Source of the DNA: Faecalicatena sp. Marseille-Q4148
Lineage (GTDB): Bacteria; Bacillota; Clostridia; Lachnospirales; Lachnospiraceae
Assembly: GCA_018228665.1 (NCBI GenBank)
Contig: CP073692.1
Span: 1,240,001-1,304,000 of the forward strand
Length of the DNA stretch: 64,000 nt
Direction: 5' to 3'
Of the stretch, positions 32,234 through 41,602 are shown piece by piece (within the stretch, counting starts at the first letter, position 1; every line of letters begins with the position of its first letter). The notes below the pieces were generated by a model, which made no database searches, had not been told where the DNA came from, and worked only from the letters and a program-made list of their open reading frames with translations. Made by a program: the position numbers and the translations under genes.

Positions 32234-34078
32234 TTATGTGGTCTGCGGTTCCAGATCTTCGGCTGTGACCTCATAATTGCGGTACAGCTCTCCGGGACGC
32301 ATCGGCATCCGGGTGGATAAGAATTTCTCAATATCAAAAGCGTTCTTCTCATTGTAATCGGAGAGCAGCTTATAGTTCGGGTGTTTCGTTATATCATACT
32401 TCCGGGAAAGGAAGGGGCGCACACCCCTGATCTGCAGTAAGCATTTCCCGCCGTCCATGACCGCCAGCTCGTCCACGGACATCAGATCCTTGCCTAACTT
32501 CTGGAAGTTCTGCCCGTGGGATTCCTGGTTGCCTTTGGTGACGCTGGTGTTATACAGGTCGATGGTCTCTTTTCCTAAAAGGGAGTTCCAGCTTTTTAAG
32601 GTGGTTTCCTCCTTGCCTCCCAGGAACAGGGAAGCGTCACAATTCCCTATGATGGTGTCCATGTTGTCCTTATAAAGCGCCTTTAGCTGGCTCTGGGCCT
32701 GCAGCACCAGGCACGCGGAAATCTCACGGCTTCGGATAGTAGCCATCAGCCGCTCCAGGTTGGGGATCTGGCCGATATTGGCCGCCTCGTCAATGAGGCA
32801 CCGCACATGAACCGGGAGCCGCCCGCCATACACATCATCCGCCCGCTCGCACAGACGGTTGAACAGGATGGAATAGATCAGGCTGATAAGGAAGGCAAAG
32901 GTGCCGTCCGTGTCGCTCATAATGAGGAACAGGGCGGTCCGTTCATCCCCCAGCATATCCAGGTCCAGCTCGTCATACATGGTGATCTCCCGGACCTCCC
33001 GGATGTCAAATGGCGCCAGCCTGGAAGCACAGCTAATCAATATGGATTTTGCTGTCTTGCCCGCCGCCAGCTTGTATTTTTTATACTGCCGCAGGGCGAA
33101 GTGGTCCGGGTCTTTCTGCTCCAGGGCGTCAAAGAGAAGGTCAACAGCGTTTTTGAAACTCTCGTCATCCTCCCGCACCTCCATAGCGTTCAGCATTTCT
33201 ACCAGCGTGGCAAAATTCTGTTCGTTGGTCGGGGCCTCGTAGTAGATATAGCCGATCAGCGCCGTGTAGAGCAGGGTTTCCGCCTTGACCCAGAAATCAT
33301 CCCCGGCTTTTCCCTCGCCTTTGGTGTTGGCGATTAAGGTGGTAACAATCTTCAAAATATCCTTTTCCGAATGGATATACGCAAAGGGGTTAAAGTGCAT
33401 ACTTTTCTGGAAGTTAATGGTATTGAATACCCGGATTTTATAAGGCTCATACACGATCTTGCCCTTTGCGTTCCGCACCGGTTTCCCGTCTTTATCCAGC
33501 TTTGGTGTGCCTCTTTGCAGCATTTTCCCGCACTCGACCAAGACGGTGCCTTTCGGGTCGGTGACAACATAGCTTGAGTGCATCTGCATTAAGTTGGGCT
33601 TGATAAAAAATCTTGTCTTACCGGAACCTGAACCTCCGACTACCAGCACGTTTTTATTCCTGGCATGGGCCGGGTTTTTCGGCCTGCCGTTTAACATTAA
33701 GCCCTCGCTCTGGGTGAGGATAACATTGTTTTCCGGCTTTGGATCCATGAACGGTGCTATGTCCGTTTTATTTCCCCAGCGTGCGGAACCGTACTCTACA
33801 TTTTTGCGGTATTTTTTCGCATCCTTTCCTTTGAGATAGACCGCCAGACGGACAGCGGCAGCGCCGCATAATCCCACCAGCCAGTCCAGTGCGGCGCCCG
33901 GCCACATGCTCTGAAAGGCAAGCGCGAATCCTTCCGACAGCCCCAATAATTTCTGTGAAGCGTCCGCCCCTGGGGCAAGGCGCACCGCCTCGCCCAGCTT
34001 AGCGAATACCAGAAGGAACAAAAGATAGGGCAGATGTAAGATCACCTGTTTTTTCAGGGCATCTTTGTCTATCTTCAT
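32234..34078 (-). CDS. VirD4-type coupling protein
   Basis: 614 residues. Two N-terminal membrane segments (VILHLPYLLFLLVFAKLG; LDWLVGLCGAAAVRLAVYL), Walker A VVGGSGSGKTRFF, VTDPKGTVLVECG and Walker B-like VRCLIDEAANIGQIPNLE, then AQSQLKALY. It recognises the relaxase-DNA complex and protein substrates and passes them to the channel. The start overlaps the pcfB stop (ATGA). Any shared C-terminal signal on ICE proteins would be read by this ATPase or by PcfB next to it. Confidence 0.93.
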   Translation of the reverse strand: MKIDKDALKKQVILHLPYLLFLLVFAKLGEAVRLAPGADASQKLLGLSEGFALAFQSMWPGAALDWLVGLCGAAAVRLAVYLKGKDAKKYRKNVEYGSARWGNKTDIAPFMDPKPENNVILTQSEGLMLNGRPKNPAHARNKNVLVVGGSGSGKTRFFIKPNLMQMHSSYVVTDPKGTVLVECGKMLQRGTPKLDKDGKPVRNAKGKIVYEPYKIRVFNTINFQKSMHFNPFAYIHSEKDILKIVTTLIANTKGEGKAGDDFWVKAETLLYTALIGYIYYEAPTNEQNFATLVEMLNAMEVREDDESFKNAVDLLFDALEQKDPDHFALRQYKKYKLAAGKTAKSILISCASRLAPFDIREVREITMYDELDLDMLGDERTALFLIMSDTDGTFAFLISLIYSILFNRLCERADDVYGGRLPVHVRCLIDEAANIGQIPNLERLMATIRSREISACLVLQAQSQLKALYKDNMDTIIGNCDASLFLGGKEETTLKSWNSLLGKETIDLYNTSVTKGNQESHGQNFQKLGKDLMSVDELAVMDGGKCLLQIRGVRPFLSRKYDITKHPNYKLLSDYNEKNAFDIEKFLSTRMPMRPGELYRNYEVTAEDLEPQTT

Positions 34079-34545
34079 CGTTCCGGCCCTCCGTGCTCCT
34101 TGTTTTTCACCCGGTCGCGGCCAAGGGCCTGTGCCAGCTCTTTGAATTTATGAAGCTGGGTAAGCAGCGACGGCCTGGTGCTGCGGGTGAGGTCTTTCTG
34201 TGTATATTCCTTGAAAGCCGCCGTCAGCGCATCCGCCTGGTTCGCCTTGAAATAGACCGTCCACTTCGGCGGATTAGTCCCCAGCTCTTTTTCTATGTGG
34301 TAGCGGACTTGGTGTTTCCTGGCGTACCGTTCAAACGAGCGGATCCTGCCGGACACTTCAATGGTGTTGGCACCGGGGTCTTTATAGGTCAGCCGCTTCA
34401 TGCTGTTACGCCCGACCTTCGGGGTGGTGCGTTCCTGCTCCATCTTTTGAAGCACGGCGGCAACCGCCGCACGCAGAAGCCGCCCGGACAGCTTTGCCGC
34501 CTGTATGGAGACCGATACGGTCCGCTGTTCCAGATCTTCCTGCAT
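34075..34545 (-). CDS. pcfB: PcfB-family protein with RPSL tag
   Basis: 156 residues. SIQAAKLSGRLLRAAVAAVLQKM, GANTIEVSGRIRSFERYARKH and YFKANQADALTAAFKEY are typical of PcfB, always encoded just before the VirD4 gene in Gram-positive ICEs and pCF10-like plasmids. It ends with TRPSLLTQL plus 25 basic residues ending GPER, so it also carries the common tag. Start ATG six bases after GGAGG. Confidence 0.85.
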   Translation of the reverse strand: MQEDLEQRTVSVSIQAAKLSGRLLRAAVAAVLQKMEQERTTPKVGRNSMKRLTYKDPGANTIEVSGRIRSFERYARKHQVRYHIEKELGTNPPKWTVYFKANQADALTAAFKEYTQKDLTRSTRPSLLTQLHKFKELAQALGRDRVKNKEHGGPER

Positions 34546-34595
34546 TGGCATCCTCCTTCCTGATAGAATCTGTATTTATAATAGGAAATAACGGT

Positions 34596-35396
34596 TTATC
34601 TGGCATCCCCGATCACCTGCTGGCGGGGCGCATGTTCAAAGGCTTTTACCGCCTGGTCCACCTGGATCTTTGCGTGTTTCAGAAGCGTCTTGATGATGGT
34701 CGCCGGCTGGTTATGTTCCTCCAGGTGATTTACCATATCCTCACAGCCGTCCGGGAGGTAATCCGCCATTGCTTTGCAGGCATCCTCCAGGCTCCCGATA
34801 AAACCCCAGCAGCTATCCGACAGCTCGCCGTTTTTGTAAAGCTCAAAGCCGTAACATTCGCCCCGGAGGTAGGAGTCATAAACGGCCACCTCGCTTTTCA
34901 TCAGATCCTCCGCTTTTTTTCGGACAGCCCCGGTCATTTTTTCAGTGTCAAACTCTTTTAGGGCGTCCTCTTTGGAAACATAGATCCAGCCGACCTGCCC
35001 GCTGTCCCAGGGATCGTGGAAGCTCTCGGTCTGCATGGCAAGCCCGCTATGATCCATAAGATAGAGGGGCATCATAATGTATTTTTCAGAGATTACATTC
35101 AGCATGGCGTCGTCCACCGCCCGTTCTTCCGTCTTTGGCCCGTGCCGGAACCGGCTGCTCACAATGTTTACCATCCGTTCATACCGGTCCATGCCGGGCT
35201 CGTCATGGCCAACGGTATTCAGGTACATCTCCCGCAGGAAATCATCTTTATCCATGTAATTGTGGCTGTCACCCAGGGCATAGCGGGAGTGGAAGCATAC
35301 CATCGTCCCGAAATGTTCGTCTACCTCACGGGGCGAAATCAGAATGTCGTCCGGCTGCACCATAAGCACATAGGAATCCTGTACTGCCATCAGCAT
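34596..35396 (-). CDS. Conserved ICE protein, function unknown
   Basis: 266 residues, soluble and acidic. Recognisable blocks are ILISPREVDEHFGTMVCFHSRY, LGDSHNYMDKDDFLREMY, YIMMPLYLMDHSGLAM and WDSGQVGWIYVSKEDALKEF, then YLRGECYGFELYKNGELSDS. The same blocks occur in phage and ICE proteins of unknown role, possibly expressed in the recipient. It has no C-terminal KPS tag. ATG nine bases after AAAGGAG. Confidence 0.65.
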   Translation of the reverse strand: MLMAVQDSYVLMVQPDDILISPREVDEHFGTMVCFHSRYALGDSHNYMDKDDFLREMYLNTVGHDEPGMDRYERMVNIVSSRFRHGPKTEERAVDDAMLNVISEKYIMMPLYLMDHSGLAMQTESFHDPWDSGQVGWIYVSKEDALKEFDTEKMTGAVRKKAEDLMKSEVAVYDSYLRGECYGFELYKNGELSDSCWGFIGSLEDACKAMADYLPDGCEDMVNHLEEHNQPATIIKTLLKHAKIQVDQAVKAFEHAPRQQVIGDAR

Positions 35397-35401
35397 AAAT
35401 A

Positions 35402-36514
35402 TCAGCTCCTTTCCGGTTCCTTTGGCTTTTTATCCGGTGCTTTGGCCGCCGTCTGTGCCGCCTGTTTCTTTGCGCTGTCAAGCTGCTCCCTTACCGAAAG
35501 GTCTTTTTTTGCCTCCGGCGCTCCCGTAACGATAAAATCCGGCAGTTCCTTAAAACCGATACTGTCCACGTACCAGGCGGTATCGGATCCATTTTCATGG
35601 AGGACTACCACATCGGAAACGGAAAGGGAGTGCCCCTTAAAATCTTCCGGGTGGTCGATGTTGAAACGTCTGTAAATATCTTCCAATGTTTCACCGGGCA
35701 AAAGTTCCGTTGCATAAACCATCTGGTAATTGTCCCTGTCTACCGGGAACCCTTTCTTTTCCAGCCAGTCAAGAGACATAAACTGCAGCCCGTCCGTGCT
35801 GTCCGATAAGTCAAGCTGGTAAATAGAGCAGGTGCGGATTTCATATTCCTTTTCATAAGAGGCAATGCGCGCCAGCAGTGCTCCGGCCTCATTGTCCAGA
35901 TGTTCCTCCTGAATGACGGCTGCCAGCCTCATGCGTATCTTTCCGGTCTGCCCGGAAAGAAGTTCCTCCGCCATGCGTTCTTTTTCTTCGTGGGAATCCG
36001 GGTACAGATCCGCATAATCGCCGCTGTACTGCCGGAAGAATACATCCAGGTCGAAGGCCAGATCCGTGGAATCTTCCAGCCGTATTTCTTCCTGCAGCGC
36101 CTCCTGTGCCGCCATCTGCGCCCGCTGTGCCTCCTGTTCTTCAAGGGAAGGAACCGGCTGCTTGACCGCCAGGATTTTTCCGGCAATGCGGATAAACTGC
36201 TCCGGGTGTTCAAACTGCTGCCGGTATTTCTCCATGAGGTCCGCGGGAAGGGTTGCAAAATTTTCCTCCCCCAGGCCAACGATCAGGAAGTTCCCGGCAA
36301 CAATATCATAGATGTTCCCATCTTCATCATAGAGCGCCCGGTTTAAGGGCAGCCCCATGAGTTTTCCTTCATCGTTGCAGATCAGCGCAACCGGATCCTC
36401 ATAGGGATAAACCGGTTGAATAATCCCGCCGACTGCCGCCTGCAAGGAGTTCAGCCCGCCTTCAATCTCTGCCTCGTAGGGTGTTTTCCCCGGCTCAACC
36501 ATCAGCACCTTCAT
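35402..36514 (-). CDS. DUF3846 plus YodL-like polyvalent protein, LSV tag
   Basis: 370 residues. N-terminal DUF3846 (VLMVEPGKTPYEAEI, NDEGKLMGLPLNRALYDEDG, DIVAGNFLIVG), a linker with glutamine-rich helices, and a C-terminal YodL-like domain (YQLDLSDSTDGLQFMSLDWL, YELLP-type segment, VSDVVVLHENGSDTAWYVDS). The end is KKDLSVREQL plus 25 lysine/proline/alanine-rich residues ending PERS. Its ATG overlaps the previous stop. Function unproven; these domains are hallmark polyvalent-protein parts. Confidence 0.75.
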   Translation of the reverse strand: MKVLMVEPGKTPYEAEIEGGLNSLQAAVGGIIQPVYPYEDPVALICNDEGKLMGLPLNRALYDEDGNIYDIVAGNFLIVGLGEENFATLPADLMEKYRQQFEHPEQFIRIAGKILAVKQPVPSLEEQEAQRAQMAAQEALQEEIRLEDSTDLAFDLDVFFRQYSGDYADLYPDSHEEKERMAEELLSGQTGKIRMRLAAVIQEEHLDNEAGALLARIASYEKEYEIRTCSIYQLDLSDSTDGLQFMSLDWLEKKGFPVDRDNYQMVYATELLPGETLEDIYRRFNIDHPEDFKGHSLSVSDVVVLHENGSDTAWYVDSIGFKELPDFIVTGAPEAKKDLSVREQLDSAKKQAAQTAAKAPDKKPKEPERS

Positions 36515-37341
36515 AACTGTATATCCTCCTTCTTTTTATTTGCCGCCTTCGGTTCCGCACCGGCTTTTTCCTGCAATTTCGCCGCAGACAGCTTTCCCAG
36601 CACAGAAGGCTTTTCTTCCTTTTCAGGCGTAGAAATACCACCATCCGAAACTTCGGCGGCGGTGTGTTCTGATTTGACAGGTTCCTGCCCCTCAACCGTA
36701 TAGCCCGGCAGGAGGGCGCCATATACGGTAAAATGGCGTTCATATTCCTTCGGGACTGGCGGCGAAACCTCCGTAAACAAATGGGAATAGGATTTCTTGC
36801 GCCCCTCCAGGTATTTCATAGCAGCAGCCTTGTCCGTATAGCGCTTCTGGTTCTGCCCGGCGATCTTCTTGCCATAACCATCTTTCGGGGAATTTATATA
36901 CAGATCCCAGGTCACATACCAGGCAACCGGCACACTCTGTTTTGTTTCCCGGTCATACTTGGTATCTTCCCGGACACTGCAGGTCATCTTATAGACCCGG
37001 TTGCTGATCTCCTGGGCGCTCCGCCAGTTGTCTGTGTCCTTCCACTGGTTACCCGTATGTTCCACCTCCGGGGTCCGCAGGTAGGAAATCGCCCGGTCAA
37101 TCATCTGCGTGGCGGCAGCCTGCTGTTCCCATTGTTTCGCTGCGGCTACCACAATGTCATAGGCTTTCTGCTCACCGTCGATACTTCCCTGGCGCATAGC
37201 CGCAAGGCTTTCTGTTCCCATTGCAATCAGGGCAGAAATATCAACATCTTCACAGGAAACGCTGTGCTCGACCTTCAACTCATATCCCGGCTCTAAATGG
37301 TCGCCGTACCGGTAAGCACGGTAATCTTTATTTTCTTCCAA
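36511..37341 (-). CDS. ICE accessory protein of unknown function, KPSV tag
   Basis: 276 residues, TTG start seven bases after AGGAGG. Blocks: YGDHLEPGYELKVEHSVSC, DRAISYLRTPEVEHTGNQW, EISNRVYKMTCSVREDTKYD and AWYVTWDLYINSP. It looks like a soluble alpha-beta protein; I do not recognise the family. The C-terminus has EEKPSVLGKL followed by 25 residues with KKKEDIQL at the end. Translationally coupled to the DUF3846 gene. Confidence 0.65.
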   Translation of the reverse strand: MEENKDYRAYRYGDHLEPGYELKVEHSVSCEDVDISALIAMGTESLAAMRQGSIDGEQKAYDIVVAAAKQWEQQAAATQMIDRAISYLRTPEVEHTGNQWKDTDNWRSAQEISNRVYKMTCSVREDTKYDRETKQSVPVAWYVTWDLYINSPKDGYGKKIAGQNQKRYTDKAAAMKYLEGRKKSYSHLFTEVSPPVPKEYERHFTVYGALLPGYTVEGQEPVKSEHTAAEVSDGGISTPEKEEKPSVLGKLSAAKLQEKAGAEPKAANKKKEDIQL

Positions 37342-37352
37342 CTTTCCACCTC

Positions 37353-39377
37353 CTAAATCTCCGGCGCATGGCTCTTTTTCGGGATCTGCTGTGCCGGGGC
37401 TGTTTTTTCTGCCGGTTTCTTTGCTGCAAGCTGCTCCATCACCGAAGGACGGCCGCCGCCAAATATGGAGAGCTGGCCGTCCGGCGCCTCCTTTATCCCT
37501 GAGGCCGGAAGGGGCAGCGTTACATCTGCATGGGTCAGTATCTGCTCCCGTTTCAAATCTGCCACGATCTCGTCAAACACTGCATTGATGGCTTTTCGTT
37601 CCTCGCCCTCCGGGAAGGCTTTTATGACCTCCATTTCCCCGTTTTTCCCAGCAGCCAGCGTAAGGGCGCAGTCGGCATGGCCCGCAAGGTAATCCGAAGC
37701 ATAGGGCAGCCGGTCCTTCACATAACAGGCAAATGCCCTGGCCGTCATTTCCGTATTGCTTTCCCAATAGCCGCCGTCTTTCTCACATTCCTTTCCCATG
37801 CGTAGGGAGTTCCGGTAAAAGTCCGTTTCCACCCGCCCAATCTGGGGTGCCTCCTGCGACTGCATCCCGGACAGCATGTGCTCGAATATTTCCAGGCGTT
37901 CCCGCTCGCTTTTGGGGATCACCCGGCCGGTGACGGATTTCTTGAAGGAGCTGATCTTTTCCACGGATCCGTCCTCACCGGAAAGGAACGCTTCTTTCAG
38001 GGATGCATAGGCCTCCATCTGCTGCTCATTCCCATACCGTTTCAGGGAGCCGAGCACTGCGGAATCCAGCCAGCCGGCCGCATTCTTCCGGGTGCGTTCT
38101 GTCTGCGCTTCGGTCCGCTTTGCCGCCTGCTCCGGCGTCTCCGGCTTATACTTCATGGTATCAATCAGCTTTTGGAATGGGGCATAGAGGCGGGGCTGCT
38201 CCGATAGCATCCCTTTCGCGCCCATCTTTGTGCCCAGGTAGTCGTCAAGCCCGTGCCACCATTCATGTGCCAGGGAACCTGCCCCGTGCATTTTGGTAAG
38301 ATTGATTACTTTACGGAGAGGTTCATAATGGGCCGCCGCGTTGCCGCTGCCCCTGGCGCCGAAAGCGATAGCAAGTGTTCCCTGATAAGCAATATCCTGA
38401 TCGCTGACCTTTAGGACAGATGCCAAATCTTTGAGTGCCTCAAATCCCATGTTAAGGGACGTCTGCCGGTCGTTCTGGTTCATCCAGTTGCCGAACTCGC
38501 CACCCCGGAACCCGAAGGTATCAAGATAATGCTGCCCGGTAATCTCTGCGCCGCTGCGGTAATCCGGCCCGGTGCGCTTTACATGCGCAAGCTGGGGTGG
38601 CACAAACCGGGTCTTTCCGCTTTTGGTTTGGCCCTTTGCCAGCTCCTGCACCCATTTCAGGGCAGCCTCCCTTGTTTCAAAGTTGGCCTGCAAAATGGCA
38701 TAGCCCTTTGTCACATAGTAAGTACCCGGTTTCCAGTCATTATTTTTGGAATAGGTATTCTTTCCGTCGTTGAAATGGATTGCATATCCTTTCGGCACCT
38801 TCTGGCCTTTGGAAACGCCAAACTGTTCCTTCTGCGCTTTCTGTGTGAAGTTCCGTTCAAAATAGGAAGCGGAGTAGGCCATCAGGTTTTTGGACAGCTT
38901 ATTGGTGATCACCGGGTTGTCCTGTCCTTTCTTCGTTGCCCGGTAGTGGGCGCCGCCGCCCCAGCCCTGCACCTGTTCCAGATACCCGTTTTCTACAAAG
39001 AAGCGGTCATAGGCCCTCATGGCGTCCTCCATGGTGCGGATCCCTGAAACCACCTCCTGTAACTCCCGGACGGTCTGGATATATTCTTTCTGTCTGGCAA
39101 GCCGTTTTTCCGGCGTGTCGTCCGTGCGGTAATACTGCGGGGAAGCGTTCAGGCTGTCCCTTGCCTTTTTGATGAAATACACCACCCCAAGGGGAACCCC
39201 TTCATCAAGCATGGCTTGGTAATCCGGCTTTTTCCAAATGTTATCCTTTTTTACAAATTTCTCGGCCTCGCGGTCGTTCATGGCGTCAAGATCGTCCACA
39301 TACAGGCCCCGGTCCTTCCATAAATCTTTTTTTGCACCGCCGATCTTTTCGCCAAAATCTTCATGTACTCCTGCCAA
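37353..39377 (-). CDS. LPD1 zincin-like polyvalent protein, RPSV tag
   Basis: 674 residues. The middle has the LPD1/zincin core: GFRGGEFGNWMNQNDRQTS, IAFGARGSGNAAAHYEP, INLTKMHGAGSLAHEWWHGLDDYLG, with the zinc motif H371-EWW-H375. A second conserved stretch is TARAFACYVKDRL. Such antirestriction-like zincins are thought to be delivered with conjugative DNA and act in the recipient. The C-terminus has GRPSVMEQL followed by 24 residues. TTG start nine bases after GGAGG. Confidence 0.78.
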   Translation of the reverse strand: MAGVHEDFGEKIGGAKKDLWKDRGLYVDDLDAMNDREAEKFVKKDNIWKKPDYQAMLDEGVPLGVVYFIKKARDSLNASPQYYRTDDTPEKRLARQKEYIQTVRELQEVVSGIRTMEDAMRAYDRFFVENGYLEQVQGWGGGAHYRATKKGQDNPVITNKLSKNLMAYSASYFERNFTQKAQKEQFGVSKGQKVPKGYAIHFNDGKNTYSKNNDWKPGTYYVTKGYAILQANFETREAALKWVQELAKGQTKSGKTRFVPPQLAHVKRTGPDYRSGAEITGQHYLDTFGFRGGEFGNWMNQNDRQTSLNMGFEALKDLASVLKVSDQDIAYQGTLAIAFGARGSGNAAAHYEPLRKVINLTKMHGAGSLAHEWWHGLDDYLGTKMGAKGMLSEQPRLYAPFQKLIDTMKYKPETPEQAAKRTEAQTERTRKNAAGWLDSAVLGSLKRYGNEQQMEAYASLKEAFLSGEDGSVEKISSFKKSVTGRVIPKSERERLEIFEHMLSGMQSQEAPQIGRVETDFYRNSLRMGKECEKDGGYWESNTEMTARAFACYVKDRLPYASDYLAGHADCALTLAAGKNGEMEVIKAFPEGEERKAINAVFDEIVADLKREQILTHADVTLPLPASGIKEAPDGQLSIFGGGRPSVMEQLAAKKPAEKTAPAQQIPKKSHAPEI

Positions 39378-39407
39378 TCATCATCACCTCCAGTCAATGT
39401 AATATCT

Positions 39408-40325
39408 TTACCGCTCCGGGGCAGGGCGCCGTTCTTCGTTTTTGTGAAGCTGCGGCCGGTTTCCCATGAGCCGGTCTGTCTCCCTGCGGACCAGCTTATC
39501 CAAAGCGCCCAGGTCCTCCGGTGCAATGGCAAATTCCCGGTAATTTTCATACCAGAGGCCCGTAGTGACCGCCGCAATGGGAGCCAGCTTTTCCGGCCCG
39601 GAAGGCAGGAGGCGGTAGACCGGGGCCTCTCCGTCAAGAAGCATCTGCCGGGCGGTGCCCAGCGGTATGCGGTACTTATCCATGTCCGGGTTCTGGGCAT
39701 CCTCCATATATCCCATGTTCAGCCGTTCCTCCAGATCCTGGGGCATATAGGAAAAAGCCTGGTCTTTCCACTGGCTGAACATGATGGAATAATGGTTCTG
39801 CCATTCCGCCACCTGTTCCGGTTCATAGGCAAATCCCCAGCTTTTCAGGGCGTCTTTTTCGTAAAGTTCCATTGCGTTCCATTCTTCCAGGCTGACGGTA
39901 ACTCTTGAACCGTCTTTGCGTTCCATGCTGACGCCGCCGGGATAGAGGGTATTTTCTTTCATGTCCTGCCGCAGCGTGTCCAGATCCATCATCAGGACGT
40001 CGCCGTATAAATGGCCGTCCTCTTTCCGGTCTGCATGGAACAGAAAGGCCCTTGCCCCGATATATTCTGTCGTGAGGGCCATCTGGCGTAAATCCCCCGT
40101 GGAACAGTAGGCAAATACGGCGTCGGAGAGCCACATGTGGCGTTTCCCCATGATGGCAATAGAATCCACCCCGGTGTTTGTCGCCAGCGTGCGTAAATTA
40201 AATTCACTTTCCCGCAGGAAATCACCGGCAAGGATATGGAGCTCATAGGCGAATACGCCTAAATCCGTATCACGGATCAAATGGATCTGCGGAAGTTCTG
40301 TCTGCTGTATCATGTTCTCCGGCAT
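39408..40325 (-). CDS. Conserved ICE protein of unknown function
   Basis: 305 residues. Blocks IHLIRDTDLGVFAYELHILAG, SIAIMGKRHMWLSDAVFAYC, EYIGARAFLFHADRK, and IPLGTARQMLLDGEAPVYRL. It looks soluble and enzyme-like but I know no activity. The end, NRPQLHKNEERRPAPER, resembles a shortened version of the shared basic tail without the S(V/L)xxxL helix. ATG after GGGAGGGATTAA. Confidence 0.6.
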   Translation of the reverse strand: MPENMIQQTELPQIHLIRDTDLGVFAYELHILAGDFLRESEFNLRTLATNTGVDSIAIMGKRHMWLSDAVFAYCSTGDLRQMALTTEYIGARAFLFHADRKEDGHLYGDVLMMDLDTLRQDMKENTLYPGGVSMERKDGSRVTVSLEEWNAMELYEKDALKSWGFAYEPEQVAEWQNHYSIMFSQWKDQAFSYMPQDLEERLNMGYMEDAQNPDMDKYRIPLGTARQMLLDGEAPVYRLLPSGPEKLAPIAAVTTGLWYENYREFAIAPEDLGALDKLVRRETDRLMGNRPQLHKNEERRPAPER

Positions 40326-40607
40326 TTAATCCCTCCCGCCTGCCGGGGGCTGCCCGCCGGCAATCTTGCCTACAATCTCCGGGCCGGTCTCATAAATCTG
40401 CATGAGCCGTTTGGCCGTTCCGCATGGCTGCGCCGCGCCGCTGGTCCAGAGCCGGACCGTGGAAGGGGAAACGTTCATCAGGAGCGCAAAGCCCTTTTCG
40501 TTCATGTCCAGTTTTTCCATCAGCGCCTTAACCATGTCGGGGCCGTAGTCCGGGCACCGGGCAGCTTCGGCAATCATCTGTAAAGCGGTATTTTCTTTGT
40601 TCATCAT
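40326..40607 (-). CDS. Small HTH protein
   Basis: 93 residues from the ATG at 40607 (AAGGAGG nine bases before). The segment DMNEKGFALLMNVSPSTVRLW followed by CGTAKRLMQIYETGPEIV is a Cro/HigA-like helix-turn-helix. It may regulate the operon. It abuts the next gene with no gap. Confidence 0.7.
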   Translation of the reverse strand: MMNKENTALQMIAEAARCPDYGPDMVKALMEKLDMNEKGFALLMNVSPSTVRLWTSGAAQPCGTAKRLMQIYETGPEIVGKIAGGQPPAGGRD

Positions 40608-40621
40608 GTTTGAAATCCTCC

Positions 40622-41602
40622 TTAAATTGAAACAGCCGCCTCTTTTGGGCGGCATGGCTGCTGGCGGTCCTGCATCTGTTGTCTGGTCCGCTGCAATTTT
40701 TCGTTGTAATCCTTTCCTGTCCGGGGCGGGTTAATGCCGACCCGGATATGCTTAAAACACGGATCCTCACGGAGCATGGCTTTGATTCTTCTGGCATTTT
40801 TAAGTCCTCCTAAATCATTGTCCATGTAGAGGTTGACGCGCCGGATTTCCGGGTGGCGTTTTAGAAATGCCGTCAGCGCAACATGGGAAGTTCCGCCCAG
40901 GGAAAGGCGGTAGCCGTCCCATTTCCAGCCTTCTAATTCCTGCAGCGTGGCGTGGGAGAGGGCGTCGATGGGAGCCTCAAAGACCGCCACATTGCGGCTG
41001 CCCGGATTCTCCGGCGGGAAACAGAAGCTGTATTCCTTATCGCTGCCATACACATCTTTTCTAAGGCTTCCGGTGATACTGCGCATACAGGCAAACTTCG
41101 CTTTTCCTGTATCGTCTTTCCCAACAAACACACAGACCGGCTCGCCATGATACCGGGCCTCATAGAACAGCCCTGCCCGGAAGCACCGGCTGATAACCTC
41201 GCTGCTGATCCCACGTTTTTGCAGATAGGAAACGGCGGCGGTGGCGCACCGCCTGGCCCAGGGGAGGGAAAATGTTTTCTTTTCCGGTTCTTTCTTTTCC
41301 TGTTTTGCCTCCGCACTCCGGTAAGCCGGCGCCTGCTGGATTTCCCCGCCCACCAGCGCATGGACCGCATCCACCAGACCGTAGCCCCGGATCTGGATCA
41401 GGTAATCCAGGGCGTTAATGCTCCGCCCGCGGCTGTTCCAGTACCAGTACCGTTTCCCGGTCACATAGACCAGGCTGTCATGTTCCTTATGCCGGTAATT
41501 TGGCCCGTCGCGCTTCAGCACGCCCGGTTCATGGAACTGCAGGTATGCGAACAGGTCCGCCTCCCGTGCCTCCTGGATCTGCTCTTTGGTTACGCCGGGC
41601 AT
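40622..41602 (-). CDS. DUF3991/TOPRIM primase-like protein
   Basis: 326 residues. N-terminal DUF3991 (YLQFHEPGVLKRDGPNYRHK, DSLVYVTGKRYWYWNSRGRS) then a TOPRIM_2 half with VAVFEAPIDALSH and VNLYMDNDLGGLKNARRI. Such proteins may prime the transferred strand. The ATG has no ribosome site of its own; GGAGG upstream drives a 12-codon ORF (MKRKSVPALCPA) whose stop lies a few bases inside this gene, so the start seems to be reached by translational coupling. Confidence 0.82.
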   Translation of the reverse strand: MPGVTKEQIQEAREADLFAYLQFHEPGVLKRDGPNYRHKEHDSLVYVTGKRYWYWNSRGRSINALDYLIQIRGYGLVDAVHALVGGEIQQAPAYRSAEAKQEKKEPEKKTFSLPWARRCATAAVSYLQKRGISSEVISRCFRAGLFYEARYHGEPVCVFVGKDDTGKAKFACMRSITGSLRKDVYGSDKEYSFCFPPENPGSRNVAVFEAPIDALSHATLQELEGWKWDGYRLSLGGTSHVALTAFLKRHPEIRRVNLYMDNDLGGLKNARRIKAMLREDPCFKHIRVGINPPRTGKDYNEKLQRTRQQMQDRQQPCRPKEAAVSI

